A DNA stretch of 14,764 nt from an uncultured Clostridia bacterium (GCA_937894465.1 CALCRE010000112.1:1-14764), one strand, 5' to 3'. Counted from the first letter of the stretch, positions 6,668 through 14,690 are shown. The notes: generated by a model from the letters alone, not told the origin. Program-made: numbers and translations.

Positions 6668-9631
6668 TTAATATCCTTTCACCGCTTTGGCTTTTATGAT
6701 ATGTCGCTTTTTACTATGATCTTTCGAATCATCATTGATGAATATTCCTGTTGGGAATAAATAGGGAATGGAAACTTCAACCTTAACCGTGACAAAAGTA
6801 TTTTGATTTGACATATAAAAATTGTGGTCATTCTTCTGCATGTTCAGTTGTATCAAGTCCAATGTCCGATAGAGGGTTTTGTCACTTCCTTGTAAAAGCA
6901 ACAACAATCTCATATAATCGTTGTATGACAAAGGCAACATGCTCGTTCCGGATTGTCCGGATGACTCCACTAAAACATCATAAGTGAATAAAGAACCTAC
7001 CGCAGAACCTGCTATATCCGCTAAATTCTTGTTGATTGATTCCAAGTACACGGTGATTTTCCGGTACAACCCGGTGGGATTATGCTCATCGAGTTGAACT
7101 TCCAAGCTTTCCATTATGGTTTCCTTCATGTTCTCCCCTAAATCATTGATCTTGTCAGTCATACCTTCGATTTGGCTATTGTATTTTCCCTGCAACCATT
7201 CATAGATGTAATTTCGGATCACAGGAAAAACCCGATCCGAGTCATGTTCATCTTCCGTTCGTTGCCATTCAAGTTGTTCATATAAATTTTCGGACACCGT
7301 ATAGAAACCTTTTTCCAACAGATATTCATCCACCACATTTTCTGCTATCTTATACAGCAAATCCTTTCCATTGTCCAAGGCACTTTTTTCAACACTCTCC
7401 AATGATTCCTCCGTTGCTTTCTCAATGACATTTTCAATCGTTTTACCGATATCCGACAAACCGAAATCCAAGTAAAAGTCCGTTTTGTAAAAGGGAACGG
7501 TTTTTCCATCGGTTAATTTGATAATATCCGTCACAGACTCTGCTAATGACCAGGCACACATAATTAATGTTTTTAACAAAGGAACACCTGCCACCGTCCA
7601 TCCGGCCATGGAAACGGCTATGGAGCTTGCAATAGCGGACTTTTCCTTGTCCATATATGCTCCTAACAAGTTCATGGCAAATCGTATGGCTAATATTTCG
7701 CTTTTTACAGCGGCTATATTCACCGATTCAGATGCGTTTCCCACCAAGACATACTCCACTTCCCCTTCCTTGAAGTATGAAGTTCCGTCAGATAACAGGT
7801 TCCCCCGAATATCCAAATAGTCTTTTCGTGCCATATCGCCTTTTTCTGCTTTATTTGCTTTCTTCCCGGCATCCTCACTTCCGGTCACACAATTTTTCAT
7901 CACCTGTAAGATATATTCATTGAAATAGATTTCTTCGATCAAATCATTCCAACCTCTTGATGCAATATCTTTAAATCCGGCAAGAAGATTCGATGCCGCC
8001 TCCAAACCATTCTCCGGTGTTCCCTCGGTGTCATCTTCGCTAAAATCCGCTTCATCACCAACAAACATCCATGCCTGATTCACCATGGTTTTCATCAATC
8101 GGGACGGCAGCGCATCTAACATATCTTCCGGTTCACCTTCTTGCCTGCCAATCGTCACATAGTCTTTCCCGTTGTTTTTAGAGGTTACCTGCTTTACATC
8201 ATCTTTCACTTTACTCCTCGGGTCTGAGCTCGTGTCATTCGAGCCCCCTTCTTGTTCCGGCTTTTTTGGGTAGTTGAATAAGATGTCCTTGTCCTTATAG
8301 CTTTCAAGGATTTCTTTGAAACAATCAATCTTATCTCCCCCACTTCGTAAAATCAAATTAACATCCATCGTGTTCGCAGAATGGAATACGTTATAAACAT
8401 CCGTCGGCAGACAGTTTACCATGGATAACAACCGTGTCAGACCGTTTCTGTTTTCCGTGACGTTTTTTATAATGGTTCCTGTATCATCCACACGAAGCGC
8501 TTTCAAGACCTTTTCAAATTCCAATTTCATCTCTTGTCCTGCTAATGATTGGTCTTCTTGTAACACTTCCGCCCCTTCCTGTGCAAGATGTTTCGCCTCT
8601 TTAGCCTTGACGGATATTTCGTTGCACAAGGTAATTGCTTCATCACAATCATATATGGTGCAAATCAGCATGTTGGTCATTTCAGAATGCATCGTTTTGT
8701 ATGAACGATCAAGGCCACTGTAGGATTGTACCGTCTCATTAATCAATCCTTGAGCTTGTCTTTGCAGTTGTGTAATGACTTTTATTCGATCCTTGTCCGT
8801 ATCCGGCGGGTTGTCCGGAACTTGGATTCTCGTAACCATACCCGCTCCACACAGTGCCAATGTACCTGCCCATCCGTTTAAAGAGTCAATTTGGTCTTTT
8901 ACAGTTGACCAATCATCCTCTGTTCGAATGTTAACTTGATGCATTTGATTTAGAACAAACTGAATACATTCCATGGAGATTCGCAAACCGAAGAGCGTTT
9001 TATATGCTTGAAGCAAGGTCAGTCCGTTTACTCGAACCATATTAAATTTCGATAGCTTGTCCGTGATCTCCTCAAGCCTTAACAGACTTTTCTCGATCTT
9101 GTAGATTTTCTTTTCAAATCGGATTTTTACGTTCATTCCTTTGACGGTATCTCCTAATCTTGACAATATGTCTAATTGCTCAAAAACAGAATGAACCGTC
9201 TCTACCGGTGCCCTGTACTTCATAAAGGACACCACTTGACTTTTCATGGTATCAGGATACAAAAAATGTACCATGGGCGTTACATTGCTATCCTCTATCT
9301 TAAAGTCAAATAAATCCATCCCCTTCGTTGTGATGTTCAGGTTGTTTTCCATAACACGTAACGCCATATCACCTTTGCTTTCCAACCATGTTCCGCCATA
9401 CAACGACAGAAGACCGTAAGATTCTTCCAAGTCCTTCGAATACCCTGACAAAACGGAATAAGCAGCCGCATCGCATGCACGATTGACATAAACCTGTGCC
9501 ATTTTGATCCGCGTATAATCAATCATACAGCCGGTAAAGGTGATGATTACGGCCAAAATACCTGCTAGAAACACTGTGACAGATCCTTTGCACTTTTGCC
9601 TTATATTAAGTTGACAGATCTCTTTTTCCAT
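6668..9631 (-). CDS. Giant TadG-like / DUF5702-type Tad pilus-associated protein
   Basis: About 987 residues, the largest gene of the operon. The N-terminus has KCKGSVTVFLAGILAVIITFTGCMIDYTR, a prepilin-like GS-TV-F motif and membrane helix, followed by MAQVYVNRACDAAAYSVLSGY and LEESYGLLSLYGG, the signature of clostridial DUF5702/TadG-like proteins. Most of the rest is predicted outside the membrane, with long helical heptad-like stretches, an acidic low-complexity region around residues 460-560, and another long hydrophobic patch around residues 650-705. TadG proteins are thought to act as pilus-tip or initiation components. I prefer ATG 9631 with GAGGGAG immediately upstream; TTG 9658, which overlaps the previous stop as TTGA, is an alternative adding 9 residues. 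It ends 6 bases before the next TadE-like gene. Position +5 after the Gly is Phe, not Glu, so processing by the prepilin peptidase is doubtful. Confidence 0.85.
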   Translation of the reverse strand: MEKEICQLNIRQKCKGSVTVFLAGILAVIITFTGCMIDYTRIKMAQVYVNRACDAAAYSVLSGYSKDLEESYGLLSLYGGTWLESKGDMALRVMENNLNITTKGMDLFDFKIEDSNVTPMVHFLYPDTMKSQVVSFMKYRAPVETVHSVFEQLDILSRLGDTVKGMNVKIRFEKKIYKIEKSLLRLEEITDKLSKFNMVRVNGLTLLQAYKTLFGLRISMECIQFVLNQMHQVNIRTEDDWSTVKDQIDSLNGWAGTLALCGAGMVTRIQVPDNPPDTDKDRIKVITQLQRQAQGLINETVQSYSGLDRSYKTMHSEMTNMLICTIYDCDEAITLCNEISVKAKEAKHLAQEGAEVLQEDQSLAGQEMKLEFEKVLKALRVDDTGTIIKNVTENRNGLTRLLSMVNCLPTDVYNVFHSANTMDVNLILRSGGDKIDCFKEILESYKDKDILFNYPKKPEQEGGSNDTSSDPRSKVKDDVKQVTSKNNGKDYVTIGRQEGEPEDMLDALPSRLMKTMVNQAWMFVGDEADFSEDDTEGTPENGLEAASNLLAGFKDIASRGWNDLIEEIYFNEYILQVMKNCVTGSEDAGKKANKAEKGDMARKDYLDIRGNLLSDGTSYFKEGEVEYVLVGNASESVNIAAVKSEILAIRFAMNLLGAYMDKEKSAIASSIAVSMAGWTVAGVPLLKTLIMCAWSLAESVTDIIKLTDGKTVPFYKTDFYLDFGLSDIGKTIENVIEKATEESLESVEKSALDNGKDLLYKIAENVVDEYLLEKGFYTVSENLYEQLEWQRTEDEHDSDRVFPVIRNYIYEWLQGKYNSQIEGMTDKINDLGENMKETIMESLEVQLDEHNPTGLYRKITVYLESINKNLADIAGSAVGSLFTYDVLVESSGQSGTSMLPLSYNDYMRLLLLLQGSDKTLYRTLDLIQLNMQKNDHNFYMSNQNTFVTVKVEVSIPYLFPTGIFINDDSKDHSKKRHIIKAKAVKGY

Positions 9632-9654
9632 ACTCCCTCTTTTTGGTTGCTTGG

Positions 9655-10023
9655 TCAATGCATTTTTTCCAATATAATTTTTATAGGTCGTAAAAGTTCC
9701 TGTAGCAATTGATCGGTTTTATCTTTTAAACCGAATCGCTTTAATGAATCGTCCACCATGTCCATATGCCATGACAGTTCCGATGTGTCCGGAATAATCA
9801 CCGAGGTTTGCTCCCGGAACAGCAGGAGACCGATTTCGTCTGTCTCACCGAACAAAAATCCCATAGGGACTTTGCAACCGGTTTCCACCTCCACAACAAG
9901 CTGTTTGTAGAACAATCGGTTTATGACCTTCGTCCTGATCTGTGTTGATTGTTCATTGAAAGGATATATCACGAAACGGTTCAACTTTTTATGAATGTTC
10001 CCGCTGATTTTGGACCGGATCAT
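9655..10023 (-). CDS. C-terminal part of a TadE-family pseudopilin, displaced by a frameshift
   Basis: Frame of about 122 residues from ATG 10023 (or TTG 10032) with only a weak GGAAAG ahead. It has no signal or membrane segment, which would be odd for a free-standing gene between two pilus subunits. Its content fits the periplasmic half of a clostridial TadE protein: a strand-like RLFYKQLVVEVETGCKVPMG, then SVIIPDTSELSWHMDMVDDSL and a C-terminal helix, resembling the conserved 'D-x-x-EFIRN-x-D' region of that family. Joining it to the frame upstream by a +1 shift at CTTCCCGG (about 10040-10047) gives LFLPERLNEMIRSKISG without interruption and a normal total of about 201 residues. It is most likely the second half of a broken, programmed-shift or mis-sequenced tadE. 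It overlaps the first half by about 35 bases and touches the next gene. Confidence 0.65.
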   Translation of the reverse strand: MIRSKISGNIHKKLNRFVIYPFNEQSTQIRTKVINRLFYKQLVVEVETGCKVPMGFLFGETDEIGLLLFREQTSVIIPDTSELSWHMDMVDDSLKRFGLKDKTDQLLQELLRPIKIILEKMH

Positions 10024-10261
10024 CTCGTTCAATCTTTCCGGGAAGAAATAAATCCGTTGTAAAGACTGTTATATCCGGGCTTTTTGTTACAGACAGCGCA
10101 ACCGATTGGACACAATCATAAACAACCGACTTGAAATAGGTCTTTTGGTACCAAACTGTTCCGGCAATCAACAAAGATATGATCACTAATAATATGATCG
10201 GGTATAAAAGAGCCGCTTCTACAGTGGTTGAACCTTGATTTCCTATCACCTTGTCACGCAT
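9989..10261 (-). CDS. TadE-family pseudopilin, N-terminal part
   Basis: Starts at ATG 10261 with AAAGGAG 8 bases upstream; the frame is open to 10285 but that SD decides the start. MRDKVIGNQG is followed by STTVEAALLYPIILLVIISL, a class III prepilin-like signal with cleavage after Gly10 and Glu at +5, then a helix through TVWYQKTYFKSVVYDCVQSVALS as in TadE proteins. After about residue 74 the sequence turns into a charged tail (GKIERDDPVQNQREHS) unlike the family and stops at 9989. The adjacent frame picks up the expected TadE periplasmic half, so a single-base shift near 10040-10047 probably truncates this gene. As it stands the product is 90 residues with the pilin-like helix but no globular domain. 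TadE-type pseudopilins are processed by the Tad prepilin peptidase and are needed for pilus formation in Gram-negative models. Confidence 0.75.
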   Translation of the reverse strand: MRDKVIGNQGSTTVEAALLYPIILLVIISLLIAGTVWYQKTYFKSVVYDCVQSVALSVTKSPDITVFTTDLFLPGKIERDDPVQNQREHS

Positions 10262-10294
10262 TTGATGATCTCCTTTAGTCGTCACATTCCGAAT

Positions 10295-10546
10295 TTATCG
10301 CCGGACTAACGGCATGATGACATTTAATATGCTGTCGGTGTTATCATCAATGTCATTAAAGATCTTCTGTAGGAATTCCGTAATGTAATCCTTGAACAAA
10401 AGAATCAAACCGATAAAAACAGCAAGGATAATAATAATTTCCACTGTATTGATCCCCCGGTTATCCTTTAAAACACCCATGAATTTGTTTCGTTCAAAAA
10501 CCTTTTTCTCTTTTGTACACCTTACACTTTGGTGAAATCTTGACAT
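10295..10546 (-). CDS. flp: Flp-family type IVb pilin (major pilin precursor)
   Basis: An 83-residue prepilin. A basic leader ends in KDNRG, and cleavage after Gly31 leaves INTVEIIIILAVFIGLILLF, a hydrophobic helix with Glu at +5, the hallmark of Flp pilins (Flp1-like clostridial subgroup). The mature pilin would be only 52 residues, helical throughout, and ends DNTDSILNVIMPLVRR. Start ATG 10546 has a near-perfect AAGGAGG SD at 7-8 bases, the strongest in the operon, consistent with high demand for the structural subunit. An internal ATG at 10480 would give a shorter leader but has no comparable SD. The gene sits between tadC and tadE, the usual order. It would be processed by the peptidase encoded downstream, extracted by CpaF and the TadB/TadC platform, and polymerised on the cell surface. 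Confidence 0.88.
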   Translation of the reverse strand: MSRFHQSVRCTKEKKVFERNKFMGVLKDNRGINTVEIIIILAVFIGLILLFKDYITEFLQKIFNDIDDNTDSILNVIMPLVRR

Positions 10547-10580
10547 TTTCTTTCCTCCTTATATCTTTAGTAAATCTTTT

Positions 10581-11462
10581 TTATATTCCTTTCATAGAAA
10601 AGTATGCCGGTGCCATAACAGCTATGAGCACTGCAATGAACATCAATATCATGGGAAAAGTCAGTTTGGTTTGCGCTTGTTCAGCCAAGCGGTTTGCATT
10701 GCTTTTCCGAATACTCCAGCACTCCTCGCTCAAATGATCCAATTCCCGAAACATTGCCGCACCTCCTATACGAATGTTTTGAATGATGATACCGGCAAAG
10801 CGGTTACCTTCCTTGATCTTGATCCTTTCGGCAAATGTTTGATAGCATTCTATTTCCGATTTACCGGATTGCAATTCCGATACGGTCCTTTTCACCTCGA
10901 CGTACAAAGGGGTGTCCTTGATCACATCCGAGCCGATTTTCTCGAACGTCTGGCGGACATTCAACCCGGCACCCATCAACAATGTCACTTTTCCTACAAA
11001 ATCCGGAAAGTCCCTTTTCATAGATTGCAGTCTTTTTTCACCCTTTTCATCCAACACCCGATCGCAAAGAAAAAATACGGCAACCGGCGAGATCAATAAA
11101 GCCAATAAATATGCAGGTTCCGGCTCCGCTAAAAAACCGATAAAACAAATCAAGATTTCAAATATTGTCATATAGACAATCTTGGTTGCAATATGAATCT
11201 GCAAGTAATATCTTGCATAATCCAAGCCGTATATAAAGCTTATTTTACGCAACAGCTTTTGATCGTAATGTCCCGAGTATGCATATTGCACTAAATCCAA
11301 AATCAATAATCCATAGGACAAGACAGGCTTTACAGAATATTCATCCTTATTTAAAGGCAACAGATATGACCGGTACCGATTTTTGAAAAGTCCCGCTGTT
11401 GACAGTAGAAAACCGGTCAATAACACGCCGAAGATCAATAAAATCAATTTCACATCAGTCAT
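10581..11462 (-). CDS. tadC: TadC inner-membrane platform protein (T2SS F family)
   Basis: 293 residues with hydrophobic segments at about 4-24, 95-112, 117-134 and 268-287. Between the third and fourth lies the cytoplasmic T2SSF domain: MKRDFPDFVGKVTLLMGAGLNVRQTFEKI, then a helical bundle with IQNIRIGGAAMFRELDHLSEE and RKSNANRLAEQAQTKLTFPM, typical of TadC. It forms the membrane platform together with TadB and couples the ATPase to pilin extraction. ATG 11462 follows GGGAG by about 10 bases; the SD lies next to the tadB stop (11479), 16 bases away. The protein is of usual length and looks intact. It is followed by a 34-base gap containing the flp SD. Confidence 0.92.
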   Translation of the reverse strand: MTDVKLILLIFGVLLTGFLLSTAGLFKNRYRSYLLPLNKDEYSVKPVLSYGLLILDLVQYAYSGHYDQKLLRKISFIYGLDYARYYLQIHIATKIVYMTIFEILICFIGFLAEPEPAYLLALLISPVAVFFLCDRVLDEKGEKRLQSMKRDFPDFVGKVTLLMGAGLNVRQTFEKIGSDVIKDTPLYVEVKRTVSELQSGKSEIECYQTFAERIKIKEGNRFAGIIIQNIRIGGAAMFRELDHLSEECWSIRKSNANRLAEQAQTKLTFPMILMFIAVLIAVMAPAYFSMKGI

Positions 11463-11478
11463 TCCACTTTTTCTCCCT

Positions 11479-12240
11479 TCAAACTGAAATATCCATAATT
11501 TTTCCGGACCATATATACCCGACTATAACGAAAAACAATGCCAATGTCATGACCATATTCCCTGCCGGATTATCAAACACCGGAGCCATAAAATCATAAG
11601 CAGAATAGGTAAGAAAAAGAATCAACGCCATAGGTGATAAGCACAATATCTTTTGCTCGCTCTTTTTCCCTGCCAACATAACTCCGATTTCCTGCTTGAT
11701 CTCTATTCTGTCTTTTATAACTCCGGATGTGTTTCGGATCACTTCGTTTAAGTTTCCACCTTTTCGTTTGCAAGTGATTAAAACGTCTGTGAAATTGGAA
11801 ATGTCTTCAACTTTTGAGCGCTTTGTCAGATCCATAAGACAATCCTCAATGTTTTCACCCATATGAAGCTTCCCTATAATCCCTTGTACCTCAGGAACGA
11901 TATAACTTCCTTCTTCGCTGTATAAGCCTTGTAGGGATGATAAGGACGCCTGAAATGAATTCTCCAGTGATCTTCCCGCCGACAGTGATGTTGACAGAAA
12001 ATACAGCAAATCTTTGAATTGAATATTCAATTCTTGCTTCTGTCGGGCAATCAACTGCTTTTTCTTTATTTTTATAAAATACAGTCCGCTCAATGAAAAG
12101 ATCAAGGATATTACAACATGATGATAAAAGACATATCCTACGGCGAACATGATGCCCATACCCTCTGCGGCATACAATAATTTTTGCTTTGTTGTAAAAA
12201 CATATGTGTTATAGTTCTTTGGTTTTTGGTGATCCTTCAT
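11479..12240 (-). CDS. tadB: TadB inner-membrane platform protein (T2SS F family)
   Basis: 253 residues, with paired hydrophobic segments near 21-39 and 41-57, a cytoplasmic T2SSF domain from about 73 to 190 (IQFKDLLYFLSTSLSAGRSLENSF..., KLHMGENIEDCLMDLTKRS, ITCKRKGGNLNEVI), and two further segments near 198-216 and 228-246. The LSAGRSLENSF and GGNLNEV motifs are characteristic of TadB. It partners TadC as the assembly platform energised by CpaF. The ATG at 12240 has TAGGA about 9 bases upstream. It starts 19 bases after the cpaF stop and ends 16 bases before tadC. It is somewhat shorter at its N-terminus than Gram-negative TadB, as is common in Gram-positive loci, and looks intact. Confidence 0.92.
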   Translation of the reverse strand: MKDHQKPKNYNTYVFTTKQKLLYAAEGMGIMFAVGYVFYHHVVISLIFSLSGLYFIKIKKKQLIARQKQELNIQFKDLLYFLSTSLSAGRSLENSFQASLSSLQGLYSEEGSYIVPEVQGIIGKLHMGENIEDCLMDLTKRSKVEDISNFTDVLITCKRKGGNLNEVIRNTSGVIKDRIEIKQEIGVMLAGKKSEQKILCLSPMALILFLTYSAYDFMAPVFDNPAGNMVMTLALFFVIVGYIWSGKIMDISV

Positions 12241-12259
12241 AGCTTTTTCCTACTCTCCA

Positions 12260-13462
12260 TCACACACCGTATATTTTGAATTTTTCTTTGTTGATCATGT
12301 CACTTCCTGTTCTTTTGAGTTCCCCGGAGCTGTTATCATCTGTTAAATCGAACTTATATAAGGGATTCAATGTCACCTCACCGTCAGAAAAACCGGTAAC
12401 TTCACTGATTTCCATCACTTTTCTCGATTTGTCTTTCATACGTGACAAAAATATGATCACGTCCAGTGCCGAAGCGATTTGTTTTCGAATGGATTCCAGC
12501 GGAATAGGTGCTGCAGTCAACACCATGGTTTCTAATCTGCTGATCATATCCTTGCAGGAATTGCCATGACCGGTAGATAAGGAACCCTCATGACCTGTAT
12601 TCATTGCCTGTAACATGTCTAAAGCTTCTTCGCCCCTCACTTCTCCTACAACAATCCGGTCAGGTCGCATTCTCAAGCCTGCTCGGATCAGGTCTCTTAT
12701 GGTGATTTGTCCTTCCCCGTCCGGATTGGCATTCCTTGTTTCTAATCGCACCAGATTGGAAACACCGGTAATTTGCAATTCGGCGGTGTCTTCAATAGTG
12801 ATGATTCGCTCGTCCTTGGGTATGAAGTTGGACAAGGCATTTAAAAAGGTTGTTTTACCGGAACCTGTTCCTCCACACACAAAAATGTTGTATCTCGCTA
12901 CTACCAATTTTCTCAACATGTGTGCCGCTTCCTTCGTCAAGGATCCGTAAGAAAGAAGCTTCTCCATGTCCATGGGTGTTTTGGAGAATTTTCTGATGGT
13001 CAATATGGGGCCGTCCAGGGCAAGAGGTTTCATCACCACATGGACGCGGCTTCCGTCTTGCAAACGGGCATCGCATATGGGGTTGGCTTCGTTGACCGTC
13101 CTGTTCACCGAGGATACAATCTTTTGGATGATATCCTCCAATTGTTTAGGATCACACTGCATATGAACAGGTTGGATGTTGCCTTGCTTTTCTATAAAGA
13201 TGTTTTCCGGACCATTCACCATAATTTCTGTGATTTCCTCGTTGTCGATCAAAGGCTGCAATACATCCATACCTCGCATCCGATTGAACACCAACTTGAT
13301 CAATTCAATTTTCTTATTTGCCGACAAGGGAATGACGTGAGACTTTTCTATAACCGCTTCCGTGATTTTGCTCTTAATCACTTCATCGGATATCCCATTT
13401 TGCAAATCGGTGTTTTCACCTACTTGGCTGCATAATTCGTTGATCAAATCAACTGTAATCAC
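12260..13462 (-). CDS. cpaF: CpaF/TadA secretion ATPase
   Basis: A 400-residue hexameric ATPase of the VirB11/GspE superfamily that powers Tad pilus assembly. An N-terminal domain with EIMVNGPENIFIEKQG (about 79-94) and DARLQDGSRVHVVMKPLALDGP leads to Walker A GGTGSGKTT (197-205), the Asp box ITIEDTAELQI (221-231), Walker B region RPDRIVVGEVRGEE (266-279) and the His box HEGSLSTGHGNS (291-302). All catalytic elements are intact. The start is GTG 13462 with AAAGGAG 9 bases upstream. It begins 26 bases after the CpaE-like gene and is followed 19 bases later by tadB. Compared with proteobacterial homologues the N-terminal region is short but ordinary for clostridia. This gene most firmly identifies the operon as a Tad system rather than a type IVa pilus. 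Confidence 0.95.
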   Translation of the reverse strand: MITVDLINELCSQVGENTDLQNGISDEVIKSKITEAVIEKSHVIPLSANKKIELIKLVFNRMRGMDVLQPLIDNEEITEIMVNGPENIFIEKQGNIQPVHMQCDPKQLEDIIQKIVSSVNRTVNEANPICDARLQDGSRVHVVMKPLALDGPILTIRKFSKTPMDMEKLLSYGSLTKEAAHMLRKLVVARYNIFVCGGTGSGKTTFLNALSNFIPKDERIITIEDTAELQITGVSNLVRLETRNANPDGEGQITIRDLIRAGLRMRPDRIVVGEVRGEEALDMLQAMNTGHEGSLSTGHGNSCKDMISRLETMVLTAAPIPLESIRKQIASALDVIIFLSRMKDKSRKVMEISEVTGFSDGEVTLNPLYKFDLTDDNSSGELKRTGSDMINKEKFKIYGV

Positions 13463-13488
13463 AGCAATCTTCTCCTTTTCTAAAAAAG

Positions 13489-14586
13489 TTAAATACAGAT
13501 ATTCAATGCGTTGTATAGCTCTACAATAGATTTATGTTTTAAAACCGGCTGTATATCGTCACTGATATCGTTCATAAACGGAATGGGTACCGGTGCTTTG
13601 AGATATGCATCAAACTGCTCCGGGACAGCTCCAACTGTTTTATTTGCCGTCAAAATCATGGTTTTGTGCAACAAATCCACATGTTCCTTCAAGCTCTTTT
13701 CTATATAATTGATAAAGCTCTTTAATTTACTTAAGCCCAAACCGCTATCGGTATAGGGAACAACAATTTTGTGACATAATTTTATGAATTCAGGCTTAAA
13801 AAGATCCAATGATCCGTCTGTATCCACTATAATCGCATCATACAGTTCCATGGAAGTCATTTCTTTGACCAGGCAGATCACCTCTTGCACACCAGATTCT
13901 TCTAAGTCCATAGGTGTTGCCACCTTTGATAAATAATCCACACCGTAATCCGGATCGGTTATTTTATAGGAGTTGATTTTGGCACCAATATCGGTATCTT
14001 TGGTTCGGATATGGAACAGAATATCCGATAGCCCTCTCACGGAAGAAGGGTTAAACATTTTCCAAGGAGAATAATACTTTTCTAAATTCAAATAGAAAGG
14101 TTTTTTTCCCATACCGGCGTACATCATGGATAAAGCCACGGCGATGGTTGTTTTTCCGCTACCACCTTCAGGAGAGTATACCGGTATGACAAAAGACTTT
14201 CTTCCTGCAAATTCAGGGACGGTGCTTGTATGATGGGAATATTCATCGGTGTAAATGTCCAAAAGCCTTTGAGCCATATCATCCGCATTACCATACTTAT
14301 TTATATACCTGTATTTTGTTTTGCTTGTTTCCGAATTCTCTTTGAGTTCAACAATCACTTTGACTTTTTCCTCAATATCATTTACTGCCATTCGACTTAA
14401 GAAATCGATTGAGATCAATAAAACATCAATGGTAGAACTCTCAGAATCCAAGTGTTTTATGAATAATTCAAAATCCGTGAAACAATCCATTCGGAATCGT
14501 TCTTTGTAATGATGATTAAAATATTTGAATAGTGAATCACAGTATTCTGCATTCGTATCTGCCAATACCAAGTCGAGTCTTGCCAT
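13489..14586 (-). CDS. CpaE/TadZ-like P-loop ATPase with N-terminal pseudo-receiver domain
   Basis: 365 residues. The first ~115 (MARLDLVLADTNAEYCDSLF...) form a receiver-like domain in which the phospho-acceptor region reads IDVLLISIDFL, with no Asp at the expected spot, so it is probably not phosphorylated; a conserved-type Lys remains in YINKYGNADDM. A linker is followed by a ParA/MinD-like domain with P-loop YSPEGGSGKTT and a Walker B-like AIIVDTDGSLDLF. The signature first Lys of the deviant Walker A (KGGxGKT) is replaced by Glu. CpaE/TadZ proteins direct the pilus machine to its site in the cell. The frame is open to 14661, but ATG 14586 has AAAGGAT 7 bases upstream, and a TATAAT at 14650-14655 would put longer starts before the transcript. 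It is the first gene after a promoter and lies 26 bases before cpaF. Confidence 0.85.
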   Translation of the reverse strand: MARLDLVLADTNAEYCDSLFKYFNHHYKERFRMDCFTDFELFIKHLDSESSTIDVLLISIDFLSRMAVNDIEEKVKVIVELKENSETSKTKYRYINKYGNADDMAQRLLDIYTDEYSHHTSTVPEFAGRKSFVIPVYSPEGGSGKTTIAVALSMMYAGMGKKPFYLNLEKYYSPWKMFNPSSVRGLSDILFHIRTKDTDIGAKINSYKITDPDYGVDYLSKVATPMDLEESGVQEVICLVKEMTSMELYDAIIVDTDGSLDLFKPEFIKLCHKIVVPYTDSGLGLSKLKSFINYIEKSLKEHVDLLHKTMILTANKTVGAVPEQFDAYLKAPVPIPFMNDISDDIQPVLKHKSIVELYNALNICI

Positions 14587-14649
14587 TGTTTTATCCTTTC
14601 GTAAGGAAAAGAGATCTGTTAAGGAACTCTCTTCAAGTGATATAGCACT

Positions 14650-14677
14650 ATTATACATCAATAAAAGCCTTGGTAAA
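14650..14677 (-). promoter_or_regulatory. Promoter upstream of the cpaE-cpaF-tad genes
   Basis: On the minus strand, TTTACC (14672-14677) and a perfect TATAAT (14650-14655) are 16 bases apart. Initiation would be near 14643, giving a ~57-base leader before the ATG at 14586. It lies in the ~100-base gap after a possible upstream gene end and is the only strong promoter I see ahead of the Tad genes, which then run without a gap larger than about 40 bases to 3367. Confidence 0.55.
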
Positions 14678-14687
14678 GGGTTTTACC
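14672..14687. promoter_or_regulatory. Palindrome overlapping the Tad promoter -35 (possible operator)
   Basis: Perfect inverted repeat GGTAAA-GGGT-TTTACC. The minus-strand -35 hexamer is one complete arm of it. A repressor dimer bound here would block polymerase. Chance occurrence cannot be excluded for 6-bp arms. Confidence 0.3.
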
Positions 14688-14690
14688 TCC

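Noticed and set aside
10265..10580. Transcript-processing hairpin around the flp pilin gene
   Set aside because: I looked for a stem-loop that might adjust pilin mRNA levels but found no convincing stem in the gaps on either side.
10671..11099. 142-residue plus-strand ORF
   Set aside because: Antisense to tadC and without recognisable features.
12920..13435. 171-residue plus-strand ORF
   Set aside because: Entirely antisense to cpaF, whose catalytic motifs are intact; the translation has no coherent domain.
14587..14661. N-terminal extension of the CpaE-like protein starting near 14658
   Set aside because: It would include the TATAAT at 14650-14655 within coding sequence and has only a weak SD; ATG 14586 has a good SD and begins the receiver-like domain.
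14686..14690. Strong GGAGG Shine-Dalgarno-like site on the minus strand after the TAG at 14691
   Set aside because: No ATG, GTG or TTG lies within a workable distance downstream, so it is not used to start a gene I can identify.
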